Shown: piece after piece, positions 52,518 through 59,847 of the stretch
Position numbering within the stretch: position 1 is the stretch's first letter
How the letters are laid out: each line of letters opens with the position of its first letter
NCBI GenBank assembly: GCA_949288145.1
Contig: CASEJD010000024.1
Coordinates: forward strand, 1-64,000
Direction: 5' to 3'
From: an uncultured Coriobacteriia bacterium
GTDB taxonomy: Bacteria; Actinomycetota; Coriobacteriia; Coriobacteriales; Eggerthellaceae
Length of the DNA: 64,000 bases
The notes under the pieces: model-generated
Told to the model about the DNA's origin: nothing
Database searches by the model: none
What the model saw: only the letters and a program-made list of their open reading frames with translations
Position numbers and translations under genes: made by a program

Positions 52518-53087
52518 ATGGAACGTTATACCGACTGCAAGAATTGTTTTTGTTCGGGACTCTCTCCCGAGGCACGACGACTGATTTGCGAGAACGCGCA
52601 CCGCATCCACTACAAGCAGCGTAACGAACAGGTCATGTTCTTGGACAGTAGGCACGTGCTCATCATGGAAAGCGGCTACGCGTTGATATCACGTGGCTTT
52701 ATGACGGACAAGCAGCAAGGAACCGATATCTTGGAGCCAGGGAGCGTTGTGGGCATCGTCCAGCTGTTCCAGCCAGATTACACCGCAACGCTTAATTTCC
52801 TCCCGCTCACGCCCGTGTCGGGCTGCATGGTTCGCTTGTCTCTGATAGAAAAGCTTGCTGCCGAGAACGCCGAGATCGCCACCGCGCTGTTGAAGGAGTT
52901 CTCCGTCCGGTACGGTCGCGTGGTCAGCAAGCTCGCCATCCACTCGTATGGCACGGCGAACCAAAGGTTGCAGTTCTCAATCGCGCGCGTGCGTGAATTG
53001 GGATTGGAGAAAGAGATCACTCACGAAGACCTTGCATGCTTGTCAGGCTTGAGCCGCGTGACGGTGACCAAACTGCTCAATTCGTGA
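52518..53087 (+). CDS. Short Crp/Fnr-family regulator with N-terminal cysteine cluster
   Basis: A 189-residue regulator. The N-terminus MERYTDCKNCFCSGLS has Cys7, Cys10 and Cys12, reminiscent of FNR-type redox or iron-sulfur ligands. A cyclic-nucleotide-like beta barrel follows (EQVMFLDSRHVLIMESGYAL, ILEPGSVVGIVQLF). The chain ends with the helix-turn-helix ITHEDLACLSGLSRVTVTKL, with little or no wing after it. Family members often control fermentation or respiration genes. It is convergent with the LUD gene and near the permease/decarboxylase cluster, the likely targets. A weak GGGGGCGAGC precedes the ATG. Confidence 0.82.
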   Translation: MERYTDCKNCFCSGLSPEARRLICENAHRIHYKQRNEQVMFLDSRHVLIMESGYALISRGFMTDKQQGTDILEPGSVVGIVQLFQPDYTATLNFLPLTPVSGCMVRLSLIEKLAAENAEIATALLKEFSVRYGRVVSKLAIHSYGTANQRLQFSIARVRELGLEKEITHEDLACLSGLSRVTVTKLLNS

Positions 53088-53099
53088 ACCAGGTCTCCC

Positions 53100-53152
53100 G
53101 CATGCCGCCCTCGCCCGGATGCATGGTGATGTTCGGGCGAAGACGGCGATGC
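53100..53152. terminator. Shared hairpin between convergent crp-like and LUD genes
   Basis: Imperfect inverted repeat 53100-53117/53134-53152 (one bulge, one mismatch) between two convergent genes; no T-run. Confidence 0.5.
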
Positions 53153-53159
53153 GACAGGG

Positions 53160-53792
53160 CTAGTGTCCGAGCTCTTCGCCCACAAGAATGACTTTGATCC
53201 TGCCGTCATGACGGCTGTGTCGAGTGACGACGAGCTGGCAGCACATGCTCTTGGGCACGTGGCAATCGCCGCACACGCCGACGCGGTCGCATGGCGTGTC
53301 TGGATGAAGGTCCGCAGCGTTCATGGGGCACGTGGTCGTCCTGATGCGCTTGAAGGCGGAGTCGACGTCTGCCGTGACCTTGTTCATGCCTGCGACGATG
53401 ATGACGTGCTGGGGACCGTGCAGCAGCAAGGACAGGCGGTTCGAATTGCCGTCGATATTCACGAGCGCCCCGTCACGCGTGATGGCGTTCGTGCTCATAA
53501 GGAAGTAATCGGCCTCTGCGCGCTCGAGCCATGCAGCGCGCGGGTCGTCTTTGGTTTCCTCTGAAGGAACGACCCGATAGGCGCCCTCTTTCAGCATCCT
53601 TCGCACGCCAACCTCATCAAGGGTCCTTGATCCGCCCCACGTGACGGTCGACCCCTCTGGAATCATGTCCCTGACGAGCTCGCGCGCCTCTTCCCCCGTC
53701 TCGCAGTAGATGCCCTCGATATTGCGCTTTGCAAGGCCGTCGATGATGACGGCCGCAGTCTTTGCGTACGATGCCTTCCGTGCTTCGTCCAT
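53160..53792 (-). CDS. LUD-domain (lactate-utilisation type) protein
   Basis: A single LUD/DUF162 domain of 210 residues: IYCETGEEARELVRDMIPEG, VTWGGSRTLDEVGVRRML, DYFLMSTNAITRDGALVNID, then VAGMNKVTADVDSAFKRIR and a cysteine-rich end (CPMNAADLHPDTPC, CGDCHVPKSMCC). LutB/LutC, which share the domain, act in lactate oxidation, but LutA and LutB partners are absent. ATG 53792 follows GGAGGAG. It is divergent from an LctP-family permease, which suggests a shared substrate or shared control. True role unknown. Confidence 0.85.
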   Translation of the reverse strand: MDEARKASYAKTAAVIIDGLAKRNIEGIYCETGEEARELVRDMIPEGSTVTWGGSRTLDEVGVRRMLKEGAYRVVPSEETKDDPRAAWLERAEADYFLMSTNAITRDGALVNIDGNSNRLSLLLHGPQHVIIVAGMNKVTADVDSAFKRIRTTTCPMNAADLHPDTPCDRVGVCGDCHVPKSMCCQLVVTRHSRHDGRIKVILVGEELGH

Positions 53793-54116
53793 GGTCTCCT
53801 CCGATCTTCGCGGGTGCGCTGCTTGACGACAGTATGGACAAAACGTCGGCGCGCGTCGATTGGCGAGCAATCGCGGGCTTTTCATCCTCCCGGCGTTCTC
53901 AAATTCATGCATGCAGGTCAAATGCCCAACATTACGAAATAGTCGCGACGTCAAAACCCAGGCTACAAGAAATTCGTGTCGTACGAACAATCCAAACGGT
54001 AGCGGTACTAGCAGATTCGTCACGGGGCTTCCGGCACTATTTTTCTCAAGGCAAACAGGGGAGAAAGGGGGCGCAGGTCGTTTGCCTCGAAGCGAAAAGA
54101 GAAAAGGAGGATACGA
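53793..54116. promoter_or_regulatory. Divergent control region between LUD and permease genes
   Basis: 324 bases, noticeably richer in A+T than the flanks. It holds a short inverted repeat TTCGT-N5-ACGAA (53973-53987) and the permease ribosome site AAAAGGAGG (54101-54109). No coding region supported. A plausible target of the adjacent Crp/Fnr-like protein. Confidence 0.4.
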
Positions 54117-55634
54117 ATGGACGGAGGAATGCTGCAAATCATTTTGGCGTTGTTGCCGTTCGCAGTGCTGTTCGTCGGCTTTACCGTGTTCAAGGCCGAC
54201 GCACTTAAGCTCAGTCTTGCCGTATGGGTGCTGGAGTTGGTGGTCTGCTTCGGTATGTACCGTATGGACCCCGTCAAACTCATCCAATCGTCATTATGGG
54301 GAAATATCACGCTGTGGACCGGATTCCTTGTTCTGTGGTCTGGCCAAGTGTTCGGATCGTGCTATCGCTCGACAGGCTTGCTTGACATCCTGCTCAACAC
54401 GCTCGGTCGCATCATGCCGAGCAAGGAGGGCAAGGCCACGACGCTCGTTACGGTTGTCGCCGGTTACCTGGGCGCATTCAATGGCTTCGCGACGTATCCC
54501 GTCACGATTCCCGGCCTGAAGAAGCTTGGGTTCTCTGGTCTTCGAGCGGCCGCAGCGTACCTGGTGTACTTCGCGTGGAACATCGCGTTCGTGAGCTTGT
54601 TCGTGGCTGCCAACATCGCTGCGGGCGTTTCGAAGATTCCTATCGAGCAGATCATCCAGGTGATGGGCCTTATCTCGCTGCCGTTGTGCGTGATCTCCAC
54701 TGTTGGCTTCTTCAAGATTCTCGAGTTCGATCTGAAGAAGAAGGACAACATCATGATTGCCGTCCTGACGATGATCGGCAACATGCTCGCTGTCGTTCTG
54801 TTCACCCAGATTCTGCCCAGCCTGTACTTGCTGACGTTGATTGCTTCGGCGACGTTCTGCCTGATCGTGTTGAAGCTGTACAGCCGCAAGTACGACAAGA
54901 GCGAATTCGAGGATAGCGACGAAGAGATTCACACGACGTCCGAAATCCTGAAGTCCTTCGGCCCGCTGATTTGCTGCATGGTGCTCGTCATCCTGATGAG
55001 CTACCCGCTCGAGGGCATCGTCAACGCCGCGACCATCCATCTGTCGCTGTGGGGTTACAGCGCCACGAGCATCAGCCTGCTCGACGCGCCCGGCACGTTC
55101 GTTCTGGTGACGGCCATCCTATGCCATCTGTTCAGGGTGAAGAAGACCTCGTCCTTCGCCAAGGACGTTGCCGTCGCTTCGAAGCGCGCCGTCCCGTCGC
55201 TGCTGACACTTCTGTGCGGTGGCGCAATGGTTCAGCTCATGCTCGACACGAATCAGATTTCCATGCTGGCGACCACCATGGCCACGTTTGGTGCAGAGGC
55301 GTACACGGGTTGCATCGGCATCCTGTCCTTCCTGTGCGGCATGGCGTTCGGCCAGGGCATGCCCGCAGTCCGCATGCTGGCAAGCATGCAGATGTCCGCC
55401 GGTCCCCTGCTGGGCATCGCGCCGGTCGTGCTGATCGGCCTGGCGACCATCATCTGCATGGGCAGCGCCAACCCGCTCAAGCCGTCCCTGCTGAAGTACA
55501 CGTCTTCCTTGGCCGACATAAAAGGCCAGGATGGCCAGCTGTTCAATCTGTGCCTGCCGTGGCAGGCAATCGCGCTCGTCGCGTGCGTTGTCATCGGATT
55601 GGTGATGGTGGCGGTGGGCTACACGCCCGTGTGA
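54117..55634 (+). CDS. LctP-family (L-lactate permease type) transporter
   Basis: A 505-residue membrane protein with 12-14 hydrophobic segments in the arrangement of the lactate permease family: LWGNITLWTGFLVLWSGQVF, GYLGAFNGFATYPVTIPGLK, LLCGGAMVQLMLDTNQISML and GMAFGQGMPAVRMLASMQMS, then GSANPLKPSLLKYTSSLADI. Characterised members carry lactate or glycolate with protons; related proteins may take other hydroxy or aromatic acids. ATG 54117 follows AAAAGGAGG. It lies 89 bases before ubiD on the same strand, possibly one transcript. Confidence 0.82.
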   Translation: MDGGMLQIILALLPFAVLFVGFTVFKADALKLSLAVWVLELVVCFGMYRMDPVKLIQSSLWGNITLWTGFLVLWSGQVFGSCYRSTGLLDILLNTLGRIMPSKEGKATTLVTVVAGYLGAFNGFATYPVTIPGLKKLGFSGLRAAAAYLVYFAWNIAFVSLFVAANIAAGVSKIPIEQIIQVMGLISLPLCVISTVGFFKILEFDLKKKDNIMIAVLTMIGNMLAVVLFTQILPSLYLLTLIASATFCLIVLKLYSRKYDKSEFEDSDEEIHTTSEILKSFGPLICCMVLVILMSYPLEGIVNAATIHLSLWGYSATSISLLDAPGTFVLVTAILCHLFRVKKTSSFAKDVAVASKRAVPSLLTLLCGGAMVQLMLDTNQISMLATTMATFGAEAYTGCIGILSFLCGMAFGQGMPAVRMLASMQMSAGPLLGIAPVVLIGLATIICMGSANPLKPSLLKYTSSLADIKGQDGQLFNLCLPWQAIALVACVVIGLVMVAVGYTPV

Positions 55635-55685
55635 TCGAAGGGCTGAAGAGCGCGCTGGCGCCGACTTTCGCGAGCGCGCTTGTCA

Positions 55686-55716
55686 CATCGAAGGGTACCA
55701 ACCCAAGGTAAGGAGG
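55686..55716. repeat. 31-bp direct repeat, left copy (holds the ubiD ribosome site)
   Basis: 30 of 31 bases match 59698-59728; the sequence includes TACCAACCCAAGGTAAGGAGG. Here it is immediately followed by the ubiD ATG (55724). Confidence 0.9.
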
Positions 55717-55723
55717 AACGACC

Positions 55724-57136
55724 ATGTACAAGGACCTGCGCGAGTTCTTGGCCGAGTGCGAGCTCGCCGGCGACGTCATCCACGTCGCGCGGCCGGTCGA
55801 CTGCGACCTGGAGATCGGCAAGGCGCTCAAGAAGAGCTACGAGGGGCGCTGCCCGGTCATCTACTTCGACGACCCGAAGGGCAAGGCCTTCCCGGCCGTC
55901 GGCGGCGTGTTCGGCAACCGCGCCAAGGCGCTGCGAGCCTTCGAGGCGACCGAGGAGACCATCCACCAGAAGTTCATCGACGGCATCGCCAACCCCATCG
56001 CCCCGGTGATGTACGAGGGCGACGTCGCCCCGTGCCAGGAGGTCGTGGTGATGGGCGACGAGGTCGACCTGAACAAGCTGCCCATCCCCCGGTTCTCCCC
56101 CAACGACGGCGGCGCGTTCATCACGGCCGGCCTGACGGTCTCCAAGGACCCCGAGACGGGCGTGCCCGACGTCGGCCACTACCGCTACCAGTACCACGAC
56201 GAGAAGACGCTCGGCTACATGGCCCAGCCCTTCCACCGCTTCGGCAAGAACTGCAACAAGGCGCTGGCCATGGGCAAGAAGTCCTGGGAGGCCGCCATCG
56301 TGATCGGCGGCGACCCGGTGATGCACTACTGCGGCCCGCTCGTGGGCGTCTCCGACGACGCGAACGACTACGAGCTCATGGGCGGCCTGCGCGGCGCCCC
56401 GGTCGAGCTCGTGAAGTGCAAGACGGTCGACGTCGAGGTCCCCGCCTGGGCCGAGTTCGTCATCGAGGTCGAGGTCGACTTCGAGACCACGCGGATGGAG
56501 GGCCCGCTCGGCGAGTTCACCGGCTACCAGACGCCCGCCTCCGAGAAGTGGGTCTCGCGCGTCAAGTGCGTCACGCACCGCCGCAACCCGCTGTTCCAGG
56601 TCCTGCTGACCGGCCAGCCCGTGACCGAGAACCACATCCTCAAGAACGTCCCGTTCGAGGCGTCCATGTACAACTTCCTCAAGCAGCAGTTCCCGACGGT
56701 TTCCGCGGTCAACGTCCTGCCCGCCGGCGGCGTGCAGACCGAGGTGGTCGTGTCCATGACGCAGCGCAACTACGGCGACGCGCGCCACGTCATCCTGGCG
56801 GCCATGGCGAGCAACCTGCGCCCGAAGTACGTCGTGGTGGTCGACGACGACATCGACGTCCACAACCTCGACCAGGTCAACTGGGCCATCGCCTACCGCA
56901 GCATTCCCGGCAAGGACACCATCATCGTCGAGGACGTCCCGTCGAGCCCGCTCGACCCGTCGAGCTACCTGCCTGATACCCATGGGGTCAAGCTCGAATG
57001 GTCGCAGCTTGCGAAGATGCGCCAGAACGGCGCCCTCGGCATCGACGCCACGTTCCCGTTCGGCCTCCCGCACGAGGCCATCGCCGACGTGCCCGGCTGG
57101 AAGGAGTACGACTTCCCCGAGCTCGACGAGCGCTAG
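55724..57136 (+). CDS. UbiD-family prenylated-FMN decarboxylase
   Basis: Reversible (de)carboxylase of aromatic or unsaturated acids, 470 residues, cytoplasmic. The catalytic E-R-E network is visible: Arg154 in GHYRYQYHD, Glu259 and Glu264 in RMEGPLGEFTGY (spacing as in Fdc1). VIGGDPVMHYCGP and VVVVDDDIDVHNLDQVNW are standard UbiD segments. It is of the size of hydroxyarylic-acid decarboxylase C subunits (gallate, vanillate, 4-hydroxybenzoate types). Adjacent ubiX and lpdD-like genes supply prenyl-FMN and the small subunit. Codons end almost entirely in G or C, unlike the following carrier gene. AAGGAGG precedes ATG 55724. Confidence 0.92.
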   Translation: MYKDLREFLAECELAGDVIHVARPVDCDLEIGKALKKSYEGRCPVIYFDDPKGKAFPAVGGVFGNRAKALRAFEATEETIHQKFIDGIANPIAPVMYEGDVAPCQEVVVMGDEVDLNKLPIPRFSPNDGGAFITAGLTVSKDPETGVPDVGHYRYQYHDEKTLGYMAQPFHRFGKNCNKALAMGKKSWEAAIVIGGDPVMHYCGPLVGVSDDANDYELMGGLRGAPVELVKCKTVDVEVPAWAEFVIEVEVDFETTRMEGPLGEFTGYQTPASEKWVSRVKCVTHRRNPLFQVLLTGQPVTENHILKNVPFEASMYNFLKQQFPTVSAVNVLPAGGVQTEVVVSMTQRNYGDARHVILAAMASNLRPKYVVVVDDDIDVHNLDQVNWAIAYRSIPGKDTIIVEDVPSSPLDPSSYLPDTHGVKLEWSQLAKMRQNGALGIDATFPFGLPHEAIADVPGWKEYDFPELDER

Positions 57137-57147
57137 GGCAAGTGAAA

Positions 57148-57179
57148 AAGGGAGGGGCTGGAATCAAGGCCCCTCCCTT
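57148..57179 (+). terminator. Hairpin after ubiD
   Basis: An 11-bp perfect stem (57148-57158/57169-57179) followed by GTTTGGTT. It would reduce transcription into the carrier gene and make ubiD the most abundant product. Confidence 0.75.
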
Positions 57180-57205
57180 GTTTGGTTGATTAAGGAGGCG
57201 CAAAC

Positions 57206-58582
57206 GTGAACCTGTCGCTCAAACAAAGCGATGCTTGGAAATGGGCGATAACGCTGATTGCCACGGTAGCGCCTTTGGCGTTTCCGCTGCAGCAAGACTA
57301 TCGAATCTTCCTGTGCTTGTCGTTTCTTGCCATATTCATTTGGGCATTTGACCTGATTCAGTACGCTGTCGTCGCCGTCATGCTGCCGGTGCTCTACATC
57401 GTCTTCGGCCTCACCGACGCGGAGACGGCGTTCAGCGGCTGGGTGAGCTCGTCGAGCTGGATCACGCTCGGCGGCCTGCTATTCGGCGCAGCGTTCATGA
57501 GAAGCGGCCTGGCGAAACGAATCGCGTTCAAAATGATCGCGCTCACGAAAGGGACGTTCGCGGGCATCGTTTTCGCGTTGACGATCACATGCCTTATCAT
57601 CACGCCGGTCATTCCTTCGGTCATGGGAAAGATCGTGCTGATGGTCCCGATTGCCATTGAGGTGTGCAATGCGCTTGGCTTGAAAAAAGGCGACAAGACC
57701 GCCGCGGCGATCATCACGGTCATTTTCTTCGCGTTGTGGTCGCCGAAGATGGCGTTTCCGACCGCCTCGACCGACGCGATTCTTGCCACGAGCATCCTGA
57801 CCGACCAATACCACTACGAGGTCACTTGGCTTGGGTGGGCGATAGACATGTTCGTACCGGCGATCTTGTGGACCTTCGTCTCGGTCGGGCTTGTGTGGCT
57901 GCTGAAGCCGGCGAAAGTGAAGCTCGACAAGGCGGAAAGCATTGAGCGCTATCGCGCGCTCGGTCCATTGTCGGGGAACGAGAAGAAACTTGGCGTGCTG
58001 ATGATTGCCGTCCTTTGCCTTTTGGCGACGGAACAGCTGCACGATATCGACCCTGCATGGATTCTGGTCCTGGTCGCCTCGCTGTGCTTCTTGCCGCAGC
58101 TCAAGATCTTGGAACCGAAGGATTTCCAGACGACGGACTTCTCGGTCGTGTTCTTCCTTTCGGGCGCCGTGTCCATCGGTGCGGTGGCGTCCCAGATCGG
58201 TATTACGCAAGATATCGTTTCGGGCCTTCAGCCGGTCCTCGCGAACCACTCTAGCTTCGTTCTCTCGATGACCCTGTACGTGTTCTCGATTTTGGCGAAC
58301 TTCTTGCTGAACCCCATTGCACTCATTGCGACGCTAATGGGGCCGGTCACGGAGTTGTGCCAAAGCCTCGGGTACTCGCCGCTGCTGGGCGCCTACTCGA
58401 TGATCATGGGGTTCAACCAAGCCTTGTTCCCGTACGAGATTGCCCCCTTCATGCTGGTGTTCAGCTACGGGTACATGCACATGGGCCAGACCGTGAAGGT
58501 CATGGCGGTGCGAATTGCGGCAGGCCTGGTCTTTACGGCCCTTATCACGTATCCCTGGTGGATGCTCGTCGGGCTCGTGTGA
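57206..58582 (+). CDS. DASS (SLC13)-type anion transporter
   Basis: A 458-residue membrane protein: LPVLYIVFGLTDAETAFSGW, SSSWITLGGLLFGAAFMRSG, LIITPVIPSVMGKIVLMVPI (first SNT-like hairpin region), FPTASTDAILATSILT, and FLLNPIALIATLMGPVTELC in the second half. The family takes up di- and tricarboxylates or sulfate with Na+, and some members exchange aromatic acids. Placed between ubiD and ubiX, it probably imports the decarboxylase substrate. GTG 57206 with AAGGAGG. Base composition is lower in G+C than ubiD. Confidence 0.85.
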   Translation: MNLSLKQSDAWKWAITLIATVAPLAFPLQQDYRIFLCLSFLAIFIWAFDLIQYAVVAVMLPVLYIVFGLTDAETAFSGWVSSSSWITLGGLLFGAAFMRSGLAKRIAFKMIALTKGTFAGIVFALTITCLIITPVIPSVMGKIVLMVPIAIEVCNALGLKKGDKTAAAIITVIFFALWSPKMAFPTASTDAILATSILTDQYHYEVTWLGWAIDMFVPAILWTFVSVGLVWLLKPAKVKLDKAESIERYRALGPLSGNEKKLGVLMIAVLCLLATEQLHDIDPAWILVLVASLCFLPQLKILEPKDFQTTDFSVVFFLSGAVSIGAVASQIGITQDIVSGLQPVLANHSSFVLSMTLYVFSILANFLLNPIALIATLMGPVTELCQSLGYSPLLGAYSMIMGFNQALFPYEIAPFMLVFSYGYMHMGQTVKVMAVRIAAGLVFTALITYPWWMLVGLV

Positions 58583-58606
58583 GCCTTTTGGAAGGTGGTG
58601 TGACGC

Positions 58607-59179
58607 ATGAGGCTGATTGTGGGTATTTCGGGTGCAAGCGGGGTCTTGATGGGGCTTCGTCTACTTGAGGAGCTCAAGCGTCATCAAGGCGTTGAGGCGC
58701 ACGTGGTGATAACCGAGGCGGCATGGAGGAACTTCGAGCTTGAGACGCAAGCTGATCGAGAGACCGTCTACGCGCTTGCGGATTATGTCCACAGCAACGA
58801 CAACCTCGGCGCGGTCATAGCGAGCGGCTCCTTCAGAACGGACGGAATGGTGGTCATTCCGTGCAGCATGAAGACGCTGTCGGCAATTGCGAACGGATAT
58901 GACAGCAACCTGCTTGTTCGCGCGGCGGACGTGTGCCTGAAAGAAGGCCGCAAGGTCGTGCTGGTCCCTCGTGAAATGCCGTTGGGCGCTTCCCATGTTC
59001 GGAATATGGCGCTTGCGCTCGACGGAGGTTGCTGCGTGATGCCTCCAATGCTCACGTTCTACAACCACGCAGACACCCTCGAGCAGCAGGTTGACCATGT
59101 CGTAGGGAAGATCCTGCTCCAGTTCGGGCTTGAGCCAACGCGCTTCAAGCCGTGGAAAGGGGACGAGTGCGATGCGTGA
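58607..59179 (+). CDS. UbiX-type flavin prenyltransferase
   Basis: Makes prenylated FMN for UbiD from FMN and dimethylallyl (pyro)phosphate. The 190 residues start RLIVGISGASGVLMGLRLLE (FMN loop) and include VVIPCSMKTLSAIANGYDSN, VLVPREMPLGASHVRNM and MPPMLTFYNHADTLEQQVDH, all family signatures. It belongs with the decarboxylase cassette as a B-type subunit. Its stop overlaps the next gene (59172-59179). Confidence 0.93.
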   Translation: MRLIVGISGASGVLMGLRLLEELKRHQGVEAHVVITEAAWRNFELETQADRETVYALADYVHSNDNLGAVIASGSFRTDGMVVIPCSMKTLSAIANGYDSNLLVRAADVCLKEGRKVVLVPREMPLGASHVRNMALALDGGCCVMPPMLTFYNHADTLEQQVDHVVGKILLQFGLEPTRFKPWKGDECDA

Positions 59180-59630
59180 ACGGTTCGCCGAGTACACGGT
59201 AAGCGCCGGCAGCGACGAGAGGCTTGCGGTCCGATTGGAGCTCAAAGACACGGGGCGTGGCTGGCTTGGCCTGTTGACGGGCGGAGAGAGCCCCCATATC
59301 GGTGGCGTCGTGCTCGCCACGCCGCGACCAAGCTTGGCGGATCCATCCAAAACGAGCTGCGATGTAGCCTCGATTCCGGTGAGCGGGCACCTCGATAACG
59401 AGGTGGGATCCGAAGTGGCAGCGCTTTTGTGCAAGACGATGGAGGACGCGGTTGTCGTGGTGTCAGGAATTCACGCTGACAACGCCTCTCCAGACGATAT
59501 AACGGAAATCTATCGCAACGTGAGCAATGCGACCGGCCAGATGCTTGACCAAATCGACCGAAGCAAGAATGGCCATTCACGAAGCGTGCAGCAGGACTCC
59601 TCTCAACACCCCCAAGTCCTGCCTGCATAG
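59172..59630 (+). CDS. LpdD-like small subunit / prenylated flavin chaperone
   Basis: A 152-residue protein: RFAEYTVSAGSDERLAVRLE, GESPHIGGVVLATPRPSLAD and SCDVASIPVSGHLDNEVGSE match the small D-subunit domain of hydroxyarylic acid decarboxylases (LpdD/VdcD-like), shown to help activate the C subunit. The C-terminal 25 residues (KNGHSRSVQQDSS...) look disordered. It overlaps ubiX by eight bases. With ubiD and ubiX it forms a complete B-C-D decarboxylase set, although in the unusual order C-carrier-B-D. Confidence 0.8.
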   Translation: MRERFAEYTVSAGSDERLAVRLELKDTGRGWLGLLTGGESPHIGGVVLATPRPSLADPSKTSCDVASIPVSGHLDNEVGSEVAALLCKTMEDAVVVVSGIHADNASPDDITEIYRNVSNATGQMLDQIDRSKNGHSRSVQQDSSQHPQVLPA

Positions 59631-59634
59631 TCAC

Positions 59635-59676
59635 GAGCCCGCAAGCGCGCAATTCCCCTCTATCGCTTGCGGGCTC
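59635..59676 (+). terminator. Terminator of the decarboxylase cassette
   Basis: A 13-bp perfect stem (59635-59647/59664-59676), loop 16, directly after the lpdD-like stop; followed by CTCTCGTT, without a long T-run. Confidence 0.75.
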
Positions 59677-59697
59677 CTCTCGTTGAAGGACGGTTTT

Positions 59698-59728
59698 CAT
59701 CGAAGGATACCAACCCAAGGTAAGGAGG
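59698..59728. repeat. 31-bp direct repeat, right copy (relict ribosome site)
   Basis: Matches 55686-55716 at 30 of 31 positions, including AAGGTAAGGAGG, but the following start codon is ATA instead of ATG and no ubiD-like frame follows. It marks the right boundary of the cassette, 4,012 bp from the left copy. Confidence 0.9.
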
Positions 59729-59773
59729 GGCGCCATACGAGCAATCGGTGTGCCGTGTGCGTATCTTTCGTCC

Positions 59774-59833
59774 TTGCTTGACATACTACTCATACATATA
59801 CTATTCGTAACAAGTATATTTATGAGTAGTATG
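59774..59833 (+). promoter_or_regulatory. AT-rich promoter with 13-bp inverted repeat
   Basis: CATACTACTCATA (59782-59794) and TATGAGTAGTATG (59821-59833) are a perfect inverted repeat with 26 bases between. TTGCTT (59774-59779), 17 bases, TATACT (59797-59802) form a promoter between and over the arms. The right arm would be in the 5' end of the message. Much more A+T-rich than the rest of the window. Confidence 0.7.
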
Positions 59834-59847
59834 TTTGGAGCTGCATC

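Noticed and set aside
53160-55634. Classical lactate utilisation operon (lutABC with lctP)
   Set aside because: Only one LUD-domain protein is present; LutA and LutB are absent, so the name is not justified.
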